A stretch of DNA of 64,000 bases from Billgrantia zhangzhouensis (lineage in GTDB: Bacteria > Pseudomonadota > Gammaproteobacteria > Pseudomonadales > Halomonadaceae): positions 124,001 to 188,000 of the forward strand of contig NZ_JABFTT010000003.1 of the NCBI RefSeq assembly GCF_021404465.1, written 5' to 3'. Under the pieces are notes generated by a model. That model made no database searches. It was not told the origin of the DNA and saw only the letters and a program-made list of their open reading frames with translations. The position numbers and the translations under genes were made by a program. Every line of letters begins with the position of its first letter. Position 1 is the stretch's first letter. Shown in pieces: positions 1 to 9,197 of the stretch.

Positions 1-1213
1 AGCGGCTGAAGGCGGGATCGAGGCTCTGGCCGTCCGGCGTGTAGAAGTTGTTGTCGGCACTGTTGCGCACCAGCGTGAGGTCCATGCGGGCGCCCTGGTA
101 CTGGATGGCCAGCACGCGGGAGTCGAAGCTCGCCCCGTCGATGATGTCGGACTCGATCAGCACCTGAAACTCATCGCCGCGACGGGTGTCGCGGCGAAAA
201 TCGAGTTTTTTCTCCAGCAGGCGCGAGACCTGGGCGACCTCGGTGCTGGAGAGACCGGTCGCCTGGGCGGAACGAGCGAAGCTGCCGCTTACGCTACCGG
301 CGAACAGCCGCTGGGTGGCTTCGCCGGCACGCTCGATGGTGGCGACGTCGAAACTGTCCTCGTCGCGCTCGAGCATGAAGCCCTCGCGTGCATTCTTCAT
401 GATGCGCAGGGCCAGCAGACGTTCCTGCTCGTCGAGCTGATACTCGAAGGTATTACCGACCCGCCAATGGGTCAGTAGACGCTTGTCGGGCATGCTGTCG
501 AGCAGGCGCATGGCCTCGCTGTAGCCCAGGCCGAGTTCGTTCTGGGCAAGCACGGCGAAGGTGTCGCCCTGCTGCACGGTATAGGTGCGCCATTCCGGCA
601 CGTAGGGTTCGGCGGCGGCAATCTCGTGATCGAAGTGGATCGGGCTGTCTTCGAACAGCGCCAGCTCTTCGTCCGGGAAATCCTCGTAGGACGTCGCGTT
701 GGCGGCCAGCGCTTCGTCGTCGGTATACGTGTCTTCGAGCATGCCGCTGGCCAGGGTGCCGATCACCAGGGCCATATGCAGTGCCCCCGAATCCAGTTCC
801 GTTGCCAGTACGATGTTGCTGTCGTCCAACCCGGTAGCGGTATCGAACTCGGCAGCGATAGCGGTCGGAGGCTCGGTCGTTTGCTCGGCCTGGGCCATGC
901 TTACGCCGGAGAGGTCGACGATTTCACTGGGCTTGAGCTGAGAGAGAGGGATGTAGTCGCGGGTGGAGTCGATGGCCTGGGTGGCGATTTCGATGGCATC
1001 GGCGACGGAGTAGCGTTCGCTGTTGAGAGCGGGGAGGCCGGGTTGGGCCTCGGGCGACAGGGGGAAGAGTACGGTTTGGGGAACTTGCCCCTGACGCTGG
1101 GTATTCTCGACGAGGGTAACGATCTTTTGCGTGCCCAGCACGGTCACCATCGTGGCGACGGGTAGCAGTAGCAACTTATGCGTGCGAGGCAGCGAATGGA
1201 GGATTCGCAACAT
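1..1213 (-). CDS. MepM/ShyA-like M23 murein endopeptidase, N-terminal part (3' end outside window)
   Basis: The reading frame is open from the ATG at 1213 to the left edge (404 codons) and has no stop, so it is cut by the window. Residues about 14-27 form one hydrophobic segment after a short Arg-rich start, fitting a membrane anchor. A long acidic linker follows, then an OapA/LysM-like module at about residues 208-258 (YTVQQGDTFAVLAQ), then a segment resembling the second N-terminal domain of Csd3/MepM proteins. The zinc-binding M23 catalytic domain would lie beyond the window. The family cleaves peptidoglycan cross-links in the periplasm during wall growth. The catalytic part is not seen, so the call rests on the N-terminal architecture. 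An AGGATT-like stretch is the only visible ribosome site. Confidence 0.75.
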   Translation of the reverse strand, partial: MLRILHSLPRTHKLLLLPVATMVTVLGTQKIVTLVENTQRQGQVPQTVLFPLSPEAQPGLPALNSERYSVADAIEIATQAIDSTRDYIPLSQLKPSEIVDLSGVSMAQAEQTTEPPTAIAAEFDTATGLDDSNIVLATELDSGALHMALVIGTLASGMLEDTYTDDEALAANATSYEDFPDEELALFEDSPIHFDHEIAAAEPYVPEWRTYTVQQGDTFAVLAQNELGLGYSEAMRLLDSMPDKRLLTHWRVGNTFEYQLDEQERLLALRIMKNAREGFMLERDEDSFDVATIERAGEATQRLFAGSVSGSFARSAQATGLSSTEVAQVSRLLEKKLDFRRDTRRGDEFQVLIESDIIDGASFDSRVLAIQYQGARMDLTLVRNSADNNFYTPDGQSLDPAFSR

Positions 1214-1317
1214 TTGTATCGGCCATAAAAAAAGATGACAAGAATATAAAAAGGCACGGGAACCTTAACCCATGATATATGGCCTGCCTAGACTGTACGC
1301 ACATACAGCAAGACGAA

Positions 1318-1345
1318 CCCAGAACTTCTCTTCCTTGGTTCTGGG
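1318..1345. other. Hairpin CCCAGAAC-N12-GTTCTGGG
   Basis: A perfect 8-bp inverted repeat with a 12-nt loop lies in the 231-bp gap between the pirin and endopeptidase genes. No T-run follows on either strand, so it is not a clear intrinsic terminator. It could be part of the endopeptidase leader. Role unknown. Confidence 0.4.
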
Positions 1346-1355
1346 CCGTCGCTAT

Positions 1356-1378
1356 ATTGTCGAACACTGTTCAACAAT
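1356..1378. promoter_or_regulatory. Near-palindrome ATTGTCGAAC-N3-GTTCAACAAT, possible operator
   Basis: The two 10-base arms match as an inverted repeat at 9 of 10 positions around a 3-base centre. The site lies about 145 bp upstream of the minus-strand endopeptidase start and about 70 bp past the pirin stop, so it would act on the endopeptidase gene. No regulator is assigned. Confidence 0.35.
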
Positions 1379-1444
1379 GATGTATTGAACGTGGAAAAGG
1401 GAAATTAGACAACCCCTTTTTTGGTAATGTTCTGTGGCGGGTGA

Positions 1445-2293
1445 TCAGCCGGTAAAAGTGCCGTTGCGATAATCGCGCAGTGCTTGTTCGATCTCGCCCA
1501 TGTGATTCATCACGAAGGGGCCGTAGTGGGCTATCGGCTCGCGATGGGGCGTACCCGCGAGCAGCAGACACTGCGCACCTTCGCGGCTGGATAGGCGTAG
1601 CGTGTCTCCCGAACCCAGCCGGGCCAGTTGGCCGGCCATGACGTCGGCATCATCGACCTGCAGCGTACCCTCGAAGACATAGACGGCTAGCGTCTCGCTG
1701 CCGGCCGCGAGGGTCAGTTCGCCGCCGGCTTCGATTTGCGCATGGGCCACGGCGCCATCTCCCGCCAGGCTCTCCAGTGGGCCCGAAATGCTGTCGCCCG
1801 TCACGGACGACCATATGCCACCGAGGGCGATCAATTCCGCGGTCTCCGCCTTCAGGCGCGGCATTTCGCCGCTGCGCACGTCGCGATAGCGTGGCTCGCT
1901 CATCTTTTCCCGTGCCGGCAGGTTGAGCCATAGCTGAAAGCCGTGCAGGCCCTGGCTGTCGGTCAGCGGCATTTCGGAATGCACGATGCCACGGCCGGTA
2001 TGCATCCACTGGGCGTCGCCGGCCTGAATGGTGCTGCTATGGCCCAAATGGTCCTCATGGGTGATACCGCCATGAATGATGTAAGTCAGCGTCTGGATGC
2101 CACGGTGCGGATGCGGCGGAAAGCCGCCGATATAGTCATCGGGTTGGTCGGAGCCGAGTTCGTCGAGCATGAGAAAGGGGTCGAGCTCGCCATCGAAACG
2201 GTGAATTCGTTGAATGTGCACGCCATCGCCATCCTGGCTGGGGTGGCTCTGGATCAGGCGTTCGATGCGACGAATGCTGGGGCTGGTGACCAT
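1445..2293 (-). CDS. Pirin family protein (cupin)
   Basis: This is a 282-residue bicupin protein. The N-terminal cupin holds the pirin metal ligands: H61 and H63 in HPHRG, and H105 and E107 in GIVHSEM. Bacterial pirins such as E. coli YhhW act as quercetin dioxygenases, and others bind regulators; the substrate here is not known. The start at 2293 is chosen because GGGAG stands 8 nt upstream. An in-frame upstream extension to 2368 would run towards the divergent LysR gene and lacks a ribosome site. The pair pirin / LysR with yqjG downstream matches E. coli yhaK-yhaJ-yqjG, suggesting a role in handling quinones or other electrophilic aromatics (inference). Confidence 0.9.
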   Translation of the reverse strand: MVTSPSIRRIERLIQSHPSQDGDGVHIQRIHRFDGELDPFLMLDELGSDQPDDYIGGFPPHPHRGIQTLTYIIHGGITHEDHLGHSSTIQAGDAQWMHTGRGIVHSEMPLTDSQGLHGFQLWLNLPAREKMSEPRYRDVRSGEMPRLKAETAELIALGGIWSSVTGDSISGPLESLAGDGAVAHAQIEAGGELTLAAGSETLAVYVFEGTLQVDDADVMAGQLARLGSGDTLRLSSREGAQCLLLAGTPHREPIAHYGPFVMNHMGEIEQALRDYRNGTFTG

Positions 2294-2390
2294 GGTCAGG
2301 TCTCCCGAAGTGGATATATCTGGCATTCTAGTCCGCTTTTTTCGAAAATTAAGCGCAACGTTTTGCATTCTTCATTCGAGGAAGTCGAAT

Positions 2391-3290
2391 ATGTCTCGTG
2401 TCACCCTGGCTCAGTGGCAGATGCTCGCAGCGGTCGTCGACCATGGTGGCTTCGCCCGCGCTGCCGAGGCGATCCACAAGAGTCCTTCCACGCTCAATCA
2501 CGCCGTGCACAAGCTGGAGGAACAGCTTGGCGTGCGGGTGCTGGCACCGGTAGGGCGCCAGGTGCGGCTGACCGAGGCTGGTGAGATGCTGCTGCGCCGG
2601 GCACGCCAACTGATCGAGAGTGCCGAGGCACTGGAGGACGTCGCCGGCCGCCTGGCCGAGGGGCTCGAGGCCGAAGTGGTGTTGTCGATCGATCAGATTT
2701 TTCCCACCAATGCCTTGGCGGTGGCGCTGAGCCGCTTCTCCGCCGCTTATCCCTACGTGCGCGTGCAGCTCCACGAAACGGTGCTAAATGGTGGCATCGA
2801 GATGCTCTATGACGGCCGCGCCGACCTGGCCATCTCGGGACTGGCGGCGCAGGGCTTTCTCGGCGAGCCGCTAGTGACGATCCGCTTCATTGCGGTGGCC
2901 CATCGCGATCATGAACTGCACGGGCTGGAGCGCGAACTCGACCTGCGCGACCTGCAGCGTCATCGACAAATGGTGGTGCGCGACTCGGCGCTGCGTCAGT
3001 CGATGGATGCCGGCTGGCTCAAGGCGGAGCAACGCTGGACGGTCAGCCATCTCGAGACCTCCATCGACATGGTTCGGCGCTGCCTGGGGTTTGCCTGGCT
3101 GCCCGAGACGCGCATTCATGATGACCTGGCAAGCGGCGTGCTTCGCCCGCTGCCGCTTGCGGCCGGCGGTATTCGTAAAGTTCCCATGCAGATGATCTTT
3201 CGCGACCGCGACCGGGCGGGCCCCGCGACCCATGCCATGGCCCGGGCGCTACATGGGGCAGTGGCCAGTACCTGTTCGAACCAGGAGTGA
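2391..3290 (+). CDS. LysR family transcriptional regulator (YhaJ-like context)
   Basis: This 299-residue protein has an N-terminal winged helix-turn-helix at about residues 3-60 (AQWQMLAAVVDHGGFARAAE, then a recognition helix) and a LysR effector domain from about residue 90. The ATG at 2391 follows GAGGAAG. It is divergent from the pirin gene with a 97-bp shared promoter region and 101 bp upstream of yqjG on the same strand. In E. coli the LysR protein YhaJ sits beside the pirin YhaK and near yqjG and responds to quinone-like nitroaromatic derivatives. By position this is the counterpart and probably controls both neighbours. Sequence similarity to YhaJ is only moderate by eye, so no symbol is given. 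Confidence 0.9.
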   Translation: MSRVTLAQWQMLAAVVDHGGFARAAEAIHKSPSTLNHAVHKLEEQLGVRVLAPVGRQVRLTEAGEMLLRRARQLIESAEALEDVAGRLAEGLEAEVVLSIDQIFPTNALAVALSRFSAAYPYVRVQLHETVLNGGIEMLYDGRADLAISGLAAQGFLGEPLVTIRFIAVAHRDHELHGLERELDLRDLQRHRQMVVRDSALRQSMDAGWLKAEQRWTVSHLETSIDMVRRCLGFAWLPETRIHDDLASGVLRPLPLAAGGIRKVPMQMIFRDRDRAGPATHAMARALHGAVASTCSNQE

Positions 3291-3391
3291 CCGTTCGCTT
3301 TTTTCGACGTGCAGGGCGGAAAAACTGCGCTTGAGCGATGGGCAGGTCGGTTTACTCTGGTTAGCTACATGACCTGCTACCGGAGAACGTG

Positions 3392-4396
3392 ATGGGCCTG
3401 TTAATCGACGGTAAGTGGCACGACCAGTGGTATGACACCAAGAAGCATGGCGGCGAGTTCGTGCGCGAGTCGGCTAAGCTGCGTGACTGGGTGACCTGTG
3501 ACGGCAGCCCGGGCTCCGATGGGCAACGCGCTGTGCCGGCGAAGGCGGGACGCTTCCACCTCTATGTCTCGCTGGCCTGCCCCTGGGCGCACCGCACCCT
3601 GATCATGCGCAAGCTCAAGGGGCTGGAGACGGTCGTTGGCGCCTCATGGGTAAGCCCACTGATGCTCGATCAGGGGTGGACCTACCATGAGGATGAGGGC
3701 GCGAGCGGCGATCCGGTCAATGGCGTCGAATACCACCGTGAACTCTATACCCTGACCGACCCGCACTACACTGGCCGGGTCACGGTGCCGGTGTTGTGGG
3801 ACAAGAAGGAAGAGCGCATCGTCAACAACGAATCGGCCGAGCTGGTGCGTATCTTCAATGATGCCTTCGACGAGATGACCGGTAACCGGCTCGACTTCTA
3901 CCCCGCAGATCTGCGTAAGACCATCGACGCGGTCAACGAGGACGTCTACGAGCACATCAACAACGGCGTCTACAAGTCGGGCTTCGCCACCGAGCAGGCG
4001 GTGTACGAGAAGCATGTGACGGCGCTGTTCGAGGCGCTCGACCGCGTCGAGGCGCGTCTTGCCGAGAACCGTTACCTGGCAGGCGGGTGGCTCACCGAGG
4101 CGGATATCCGCCTGTTCACCACTCTGGTTCGCTTCGATGCCGTTTATTACGGTCACTTCAAGTGCAACTTCAGGCGCATCGAGGACTATCCCAACCTCTC
4201 GAACTACCTGCGCGAGCTGTACCAGTGGCCGGGCGTGGCCGAGACGGTGAACATGGAGCATATCAAGCGCCACTACTACTACAGCCATGACACCATCAAT
4301 CCGACGCGCATCGTGCCGAAAGGGCCTCTGCTCGACTTCGGGCGGCCGCACGACCGCGAGCGGCTAGCGGGGCAGGGCGTGCGCAAGAAAGGATAG
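3392..4396 (+). CDS. yqjG: Glutathionyl-hydroquinone reductase (Xi-class GST)
   Basis: This 334-residue protein carries the Xi-class signature CPWAH with the catalytic cysteine at residue 63, followed by the all-alpha C-terminal GST domain. Family members reduce glutathionyl-hydroquinones to hydroquinones with a second glutathione in the cytosol. The ATG at 3392 is preferred over the adjacent GTG at 3389 because CGGAG lies 6 nt upstream of it. Length matches E. coli YqjG (about 330). With pirin and LysR upstream it forms a small quinone-handling group (inference). A perfect hairpin begins 5 nt past the stop. Confidence 0.93.
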   Translation: MGLLIDGKWHDQWYDTKKHGGEFVRESAKLRDWVTCDGSPGSDGQRAVPAKAGRFHLYVSLACPWAHRTLIMRKLKGLETVVGASWVSPLMLDQGWTYHEDEGASGDPVNGVEYHRELYTLTDPHYTGRVTVPVLWDKKEERIVNNESAELVRIFNDAFDEMTGNRLDFYPADLRKTIDAVNEDVYEHINNGVYKSGFATEQAVYEKHVTALFEALDRVEARLAENRYLAGGWLTEADIRLFTTLVRFDAVYYGHFKCNFRRIEDYPNLSNYLRELYQWPGVAETVNMEHIKRHYYYSHDTINPTRIVPKGPLLDFGRPHDRERLAGQGVRKKG

Positions 4397-4401
4397 GGTT
4401 T

Positions 4402-4424
4402 CCGCCGCTCCCCGGGAGCGGCGG
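4402..4424. terminator. Bidirectional GC hairpin between convergent genes
   Basis: A perfect 11-bp inverted repeat (CCGCCGCTCCC and its complement around one base) sits between the stop of yqjG (+) and the stop of the binding-protein gene (-). No U-tract follows on the plus strand, so efficiency is uncertain. The position supports a shared terminator. Confidence 0.55.
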
Positions 4425-4444
4425 TGTCGAGCGTTGCCGCTCGC

Positions 4445-5413
4445 TCAATAGGCGGCATCCGGTTGGTAGAACTCTTCGACGTTGTCGGCAGTGATCAGGT
4501 CGGCAGCCAGGATCACTCGTGACGGCACGCCGTGGTACATGTTGCCGAGGCGCTCCCCCTTCACCCCATGCACGGCCAGGGCAATGGCGGAGGCGATCAT
4601 GTTGGGGGGATAGGTCACCGTGCCGCGTACCATCGGATGATCGTCGCGAATCATCTCGATGACTCGCTGCGAGCCGCCCCCGCCAACGATCAACTGGATG
4701 TCGTCGCGCTCATTCTCCTCCACCGCACGCAGAGCGGCGATCAGCACGTCATCGTCACCGGCCCAGATCGCATCGACGTGCGGGTTGCTGCCGAGCAGGT
4801 CCTCGGTCACGCTCAGGGCCCGCTGCGGGTTCCAGTCTGTGGTCTGGGAGTCGAGGATGTTGATGCCGGGGTAGTCGGCCATCACCGTATTGAAAGCGTT
4901 GACGCGCTGGGAGTTGATCGGGATCGAGGGACCTTCGAGCACCAGGATGTCACCTTGGCCGCCAAGCGCCTCGGCCATGTAGCGTGCCGCGACCTCGCCG
5001 AGCCCGGGATTGTCCCCCGCGAGGAAGACGTCCTGTGCCGGCTCTTCCAGCTCGCGGTCGACCACCACCGTATAGATGCCGGACTCGTAGGCTTCGGCGA
5101 TCACCTGCTGCAGCGTGGCGGGGTTGTGGGGCAAGATCACCAGCGCGTCGATGTTGCGGATCATCAGGTCTTCTACGTTGGAGACCTGGGCAGTACCCGA
5201 ACTGGCCGACAGTACCGTGAAGCTGACGTCGCCGTACTGTTCGGCCAGTTCCTCGGTGGCCTGCTGTGCCCACCACAGCAGGCCGGCGGTCCAGCCGTGG
5301 TCGGCCGATGGCACGGTCACGCCGATATGGTAGTCGTCGGCGCTGGCGGCAAGCGACGTGCCGGCCAAGGCGGTGACCAGAGCAGCCTGTCTGAGAACGC
5401 GTGTTATCGTCAT
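4445..5413 (-). CDS. Sugar ABC transporter substrate-binding protein (RbsB-like)
   Basis: This 322-residue protein has a signal peptide (about residues 1-24, ending ASA/DD) and a periplasmic-binding domain of the ribose/xylose class (IGVTVPSADHGWTAGLLWWA; later DAIWAGDDDVLIAAL). It would deliver a sugar to the adjacent permease/ATPase pair. The ATG at 5413 is chosen over a GTG 9 nt upstream because CGGAG is correctly spaced only from the ATG. It is the last gene of the operon, unusual because binding-protein genes often come first, and a 93-bp gap precedes it. The ligand cannot be told from sequence; the sugar oxidoreductase and isomerase in the operon point to a rare sugar or polyol. Confidence 0.9.
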   Translation of the reverse strand: MTITRVLRQAALVTALAGTSLAASADDYHIGVTVPSADHGWTAGLLWWAQQATEELAEQYGDVSFTVLSASSGTAQVSNVEDLMIRNIDALVILPHNPATLQQVIAEAYESGIYTVVVDRELEEPAQDVFLAGDNPGLGEVAARYMAEALGGQGDILVLEGPSIPINSQRVNAFNTVMADYPGINILDSQTTDWNPQRALSVTEDLLGSNPHVDAIWAGDDDVLIAALRAVEENERDDIQLIVGGGGSQRVIEMIRDDHPMVRGTVTYPPNMIASAIALAVHGVKGERLGNMYHGVPSRVILAADLITADNVEEFYQPDAAY

Positions 5414-5506
5414 TGTTGTCACTCCGTTTCATCATGGTCGAACGAATGGGCTGGCATACCCAGCGATGACGGCACGGCGGTCTCTTTCGCCGACCGTCGC
5501 TTCCAG

Positions 5507-6502
5507 TCAGCCGGTGCGCCGGTACTGCAGCAGCACCGCCAGCAGGATCACGGCCCCTTTGACCAGCCCCTGCAGGTAGGGCGAGACACCGGTCAGGTTG
5601 AGCATGTTGTTGATGATGCCGAGGATCAGCGCGCCGATGACCGTGCCCCAGATCGAGCCGCGCCCGCCGGACAGCGCCGTGCCGCCGATCACCACGGCGG
5701 CAATGGCATCGAGTTCGTAGAAATAACCGGCGTCGCTGGGGCTGACCGAGTTGAGCCGTGAACTCAACATGATGGCCGCTATGCCCACGCAGACCCCGGC
5801 GATGACGAAGGTACTGAGTACCACCCGCTCGACGCGAATGCCGGAGTAGCGCGCCACCTGTGGGTTGGCGCCCACGGCACAGACGTGGCGACCGTAGGGG
5901 GTATGGAACAGCAGAATATGGGCGACGATGGCGAGGCCGAAGAAGGCCCAGACCGGAATCGGCAGGCCGAGGAAGAAGCCGCCTCCGATGTTGGAGAAGA
6001 ACGGGTTGCGGGTAGTCACTTCGGCGGCGTCGGTGAAGTAGAGCGCCAGCGAGCGGAAGATCGACATGCTGGCCAGCGTCACCACGAAGGCGGCCATTCG
6101 CCCTCGGGTAACCAGCAATCCATTGAACAATCCGAATAGCGAACCCGCCACCACCGCGGCCAGCATACCGAGGAGCACGGCCTGGATGGGATCGGCGATG
6201 GAGTTGACCACGTAAAGCAGCAACACCCCCACCAGGGCCATCATCGAGCCCACCGATAGGTCGATGCCGCCGGCGATGATCACGAAGGTCATGCCGATGG
6301 CGATGATGCCGGTGTAAGAGACCTGGCGCATTACGTTGGTGATGTTGCGTGCGTTGAGAAAGTACTCGCTGGCGAGCGACGAGAGCACGAAGAGAATGAG
6401 CAGCGCCAGCAGCGGTGCCAGGATGGTGGCGTTGATCGGCAGCCGGCGCAGTCGCTGTAGGCCCAGTTGTGCCATCGGTTTGGAGTTGGAAGCGTCATTC
6501 AT
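5507..6502 (-). CDS. Sugar ABC transporter permease (RbsC-like)
   Basis: This 331-residue protein has about 8-10 hydrophobic segments. It shows the family motif GIDLSVGSMMAL in the first half, and near the C-terminus AVVIGGTALSGGRGS followed by the GALILGIINNMLNL region. It forms the channel of a carbohydrate uptake (CUT2-type) importer as a homodimer. The ATG at 6502 lies one base after the ATPase stop, so translation is coupled. A GAG GTA stretch upstream can serve as ribosome site. Longer in-frame extensions into the ATPase gene have no support. Confidence 0.93.
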   Translation of the reverse strand: MNDASNSKPMAQLGLQRLRRLPINATILAPLLALLILFVLSSLASEYFLNARNITNVMRQVSYTGIIAIGMTFVIIAGGIDLSVGSMMALVGVLLLYVVNSIADPIQAVLLGMLAAVVAGSLFGLFNGLLVTRGRMAAFVVTLASMSIFRSLALYFTDAAEVTTRNPFFSNIGGGFFLGLPIPVWAFFGLAIVAHILLFHTPYGRHVCAVGANPQVARYSGIRVERVVLSTFVIAGVCVGIAAIMLSSRLNSVSPSDAGYFYELDAIAAVVIGGTALSGGRGSIWGTVIGALILGIINNMLNLTGVSPYLQGLVKGAVILLAVLLQYRRTG

Positions 6503-6503
6503 C

Positions 6504-8018
6504 TCAATGTACCTCGGCCCCTGCCTGGCCGCGCTGACGTGCACCGGAGGCGTAGAGCATGATGTCCCGTTCGTTGATCTTGTCGTCGTCGAGTTCGGCG
6601 GCGATGCGCCCCTCGCGTATCACTAGCACCCGGTTGCACAGGCCGATGATCTCCTCCAGCTCCGAGGAGATGATCAGCACCGCCTTGCCCTGGTCGGTGA
6701 GCGAGCGGATCAGCCGATAGATCTGCTGCTTGGTATTGATGTCGATGCCCCGGGTGGGCTCGTCGAGGATCAGCACCTCGGGGTCGATGTCCAGCAGCTT
6801 GGCGAGATACACCTTCTGCTGGTTGCCGCCGCTGAGCAGCTGCACCGGGTCGCTGAGTCGCGCCGCCTTGATCGCCAGGCGTTGCTGGTACTCCTCGGCG
6901 CGTCGCCGCTCGGCGCGATGACGGATCAGCCCGCGCACGTAGCGTGGCAGGCTCAGCGCGGTGATGTTCTGCATCACATTGAACGACAGCACCAAGCCCT
7001 TGCCCTGGCGGTCTTCCGACAGGTAGGCCAGGCCGTTGGCATGTGCTGCGCGCGGTGAATCGATGGTCAGCGGCTTGCCGTTCAGTTCGATCTCGCCGGC
7101 ACTCTTGCGCCGTAGCCCCATGATCGTTTCGGCGATCTCGGTGCGCCCCGAGCCGACCAGGCCGGAGAGGCCCAGCACCTCGCCGCAATGAAGGGTGAAG
7201 TCGATGTCATGCAGCAGGCTGGGCACGCTCAGGCCCCTCACCCGCAGGGCTGCGGCTCCCGGTGTGGCGCGCTTGTCAGGAAAGAGCTGCGACAGTTCGC
7301 GGCCGACCATCTTGCAGGCCATGTCCTCTTCGCTGAGCTTGCCGGTAGGGCACAGGTCGATCTGCTGGCCGTCGCGCAGGATCAATAGCCGGTCGCAGAG
7401 CTGCTTGACCTCCTTGAGCTTGTGCGAGATGAACAGTACCGCCACGCCCTTGGCGACCAGTGCGCGCACCACGTTGAACAGCACCGCGACCTCGCGGTCG
7501 GTCAGCACCGTGGTGGGTTCGTCGAGGATCACGATGCGTGCCTCGTGAACCAGTACCCGGGCCACCTCGACCATCTGGCGCTCGGCCACGCTGAGCCTTT
7601 CGATGGGCAGCTCGGGGTCGAGCTCCACTTCCAGCGAGTGCAGCACTTCGCGGGTGCGCTGGCGCATTCGCGCGCGGTCGAGCAGGCCGCCGCGACGAAT
7701 CTCCTGGCCCAGGAAGACGTTCTCGTAGACCCGCAGGGTCGAGATCAGGTTGAACTCCTGGGGAATCATCGCCACGCCATGGCGGCGGGCCGTGATCGGG
7801 TCGAGTGCGCTGAAGGTCTGTCCGTCGAGGATTATCCGGCCGGCGCTGGGCGTATAGACACCGCTGATGATCTTGAGCAGGGTCGACTTGCCGGCGCCAT
7901 TCTCGCCGAGGATGCCCACCACCTCGCCGGGAGCGAGGTCGAAGGCGATGTCTTCGAGCACCGTGACCGGTCCGAAGCTCTTGCCGATCCCTCCCAGGCG
8001 CAGGATGGGGCGGCTCAT
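6504..8018 (-). CDS. Sugar ABC transporter ATPase (RbsA-like, two ATPase domains)
   Basis: At 504 residues this has the size of RbsA. Domain 1 has Walker A GENGAGKS (38-45), signature LSVAERQ (142-148) and Walker B ILDEPTT (164-170). Domain 2 has the degenerate Walker [10 protein letters not shown] (286-294) and signature LSGGNQQK (395-402), the pattern typical of CUT2 ATPases in which one half is catalytically weak. It energises uptake through the RbsC-like permease. Its ATG overlaps the upstream oxidoreductase stop by 4 nt (ATGA), and the permease start follows its stop by one base, so the genes are translationally coupled. Confidence 0.95.
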   Translation of the reverse strand: MSRPILRLGGIGKSFGPVTVLEDIAFDLAPGEVVGILGENGAGKSTLLKIISGVYTPSAGRIILDGQTFSALDPITARRHGVAMIPQEFNLISTLRVYENVFLGQEIRRGGLLDRARMRQRTREVLHSLEVELDPELPIERLSVAERQMVEVARVLVHEARIVILDEPTTVLTDREVAVLFNVVRALVAKGVAVLFISHKLKEVKQLCDRLLILRDGQQIDLCPTGKLSEEDMACKMVGRELSQLFPDKRATPGAAALRVRGLSVPSLLHDIDFTLHCGEVLGLSGLVGSGRTEIAETIMGLRRKSAGEIELNGKPLTIDSPRAAHANGLAYLSEDRQGKGLVLSFNVMQNITALSLPRYVRGLIRHRAERRRAEEYQQRLAIKAARLSDPVQLLSGGNQQKVYLAKLLDIDPEVLILDEPTRGIDINTKQQIYRLIRSLTDQGKAVLIISSELEEIIGLCNRVLVIREGRIAAELDDDKINERDIMLYASGARQRGQAGAEVH

Positions 8019-9181
8019 GGGGCGCCTCCCGCACCTTGCAAGGCGGTCCAGGCGCCTGCCGCGCGGCTAGAGGCAAGCGTGGCGGCGATGAAGTGCATGC
8101 CGTCGACGCCATCCTCCACGCCCGGCAGCCAGGGCGTTTCAGTACCTTCGTTGAGGCCGTCGCTGAGCGCCTGGTAGAGGTTGGCAAAGGCTTCCAGGTA
8201 GCCCTCCGGGTGACCACCGGGAATACGAATGCCACGGGCGATGTCGGCGCCGAGCCGGTCGTCGCGGCGCGTCAGGCGCTGGGCCGGGCCGTCGAGCGGG
8301 GAGAAGTGGAGCTCGTTGGGCGACTCCTGCGCCCAGCGCAGGCTCGCCTTCTCGCCCACCACGCGGATGCTGAGCCCGTTCTCGAAGCCGGGGGCGGTCT
8401 GGCTGGCCCACAGCATGCCCCTGGCGCCGCCGACGAAGCGCAGCAGGGCGTGGACGTTGTCGTCGAGCTCGCGTCCCGGCACGGCGTTGAACAGCTCGGC
8501 GCTGACCTCGCTGACGCGCTGACCGCAGATGAACTGGGCCAGGTGGAAGGCGTGCACGCCGATATCGCCCAGGCAGCCCGTCGCCCCGGCCCTGGCCGGA
8601 TCCAGGCGCCATGCGGCCTGGCGGTTGTCCGGCCCGGGCGCCTCGCTGAGCCACTCCTGGAGGTACTCCACCTGCACGCTGCGAATGCGCCCCAGCTCAC
8701 CGCGAGCCACCAGCTCGCGGGCATGCTGGACCAGTGGGTAGCCGACGTAGTTATGCGCCAGCACGAAGCGCTTGCCGCTGGCTTCGACGGCGGCCGCCAG
8801 TTGCTGCGCCTCGTCCACGCTCAGCGTCATCGGCTTCTCGCAGATCACATGCCTGCCCGCTTCCAGGCAGGCCAACGCCGCCGGGAAGTGCAGGTGGTTG
8901 GGCGTGACGATGGCGACGACCTCGGCGCCATCGCTGCGCTCCGCCTCGCCGGCCAGCAGGGCCTGGTAATCGGCATAGCAGCGTGACTCGGCGACGCCCA
9001 GCTCACGGGCAGTGGCCCGGTTGCGCTCGAGCTGCGACGAGAAGCTGCCGGCCACCAGCTCGAAGCGATCGTCCATGCGCGCGGCGATGCGATGCACGCC
9101 GCCGATCAGCGCGCCCTGGCCGCCGCCGACCATGGCCAGCCGTAGCCGCCGCGTCGTCTCGTTGCATGATGTTGCGTTCAT
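8015..9181 (-). CDS. Gfo/Idh/MocA family sugar oxidoreductase
   Basis: This 388-residue protein starts with a Rossmann fold ([13 protein letters not shown], about 17-28). It has the family EKP motif at 115-117 and the catalytic region GDIGVHAFH (205-213, with D206 and H210). Such enzymes oxidise or reduce sugar hydroxyls with NAD(P). GGAG lies 7 nt before the ATG at 9181. It sits between a TIM-barrel isomerase gene (16-nt gap) and the ATPase gene (4-nt overlap). The combination of Gfo/Idh/MocA enzyme, isomerase and ABC importer recalls keto-sugar or inositol-type pathways; the substrate is unassigned. Confidence 0.92.
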   Translation of the reverse strand: MNATSCNETTRRLRLAMVGGGQGALIGGVHRIAARMDDRFELVAGSFSSQLERNRATARELGVAESRCYADYQALLAGEAERSDGAEVVAIVTPNHLHFPAALACLEAGRHVICEKPMTLSVDEAQQLAAAVEASGKRFVLAHNYVGYPLVQHARELVARGELGRIRSVQVEYLQEWLSEAPGPDNRQAAWRLDPARAGATGCLGDIGVHAFHLAQFICGQRVSEVSAELFNAVPGRELDDNVHALLRFVGGARGMLWASQTAPGFENGLSIRVVGEKASLRWAQESPNELHFSPLDGPAQRLTRRDDRLGADIARGIRIPGGHPEGYLEAFANLYQALSDGLNEGTETPWLPGVEDGVDGMHFIAATLASSRAAGAWTALQGAGGAP

Positions 9182-9197
9182 GTCCGGTCTCCTCGGG

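Noticed and set aside
626..1165. 179-codon plus-strand frame at the left edge
   Set aside because: It is the complement of the endopeptidase N-terminal region, whose LysM-like module reads on the minus strand.
1176..1367. Small minus-strand frame upstream of the endopeptidase gene
   Set aside because: It overlaps the endopeptidase start in another frame, lacks a ribosome site and covers the putative regulatory dyads.
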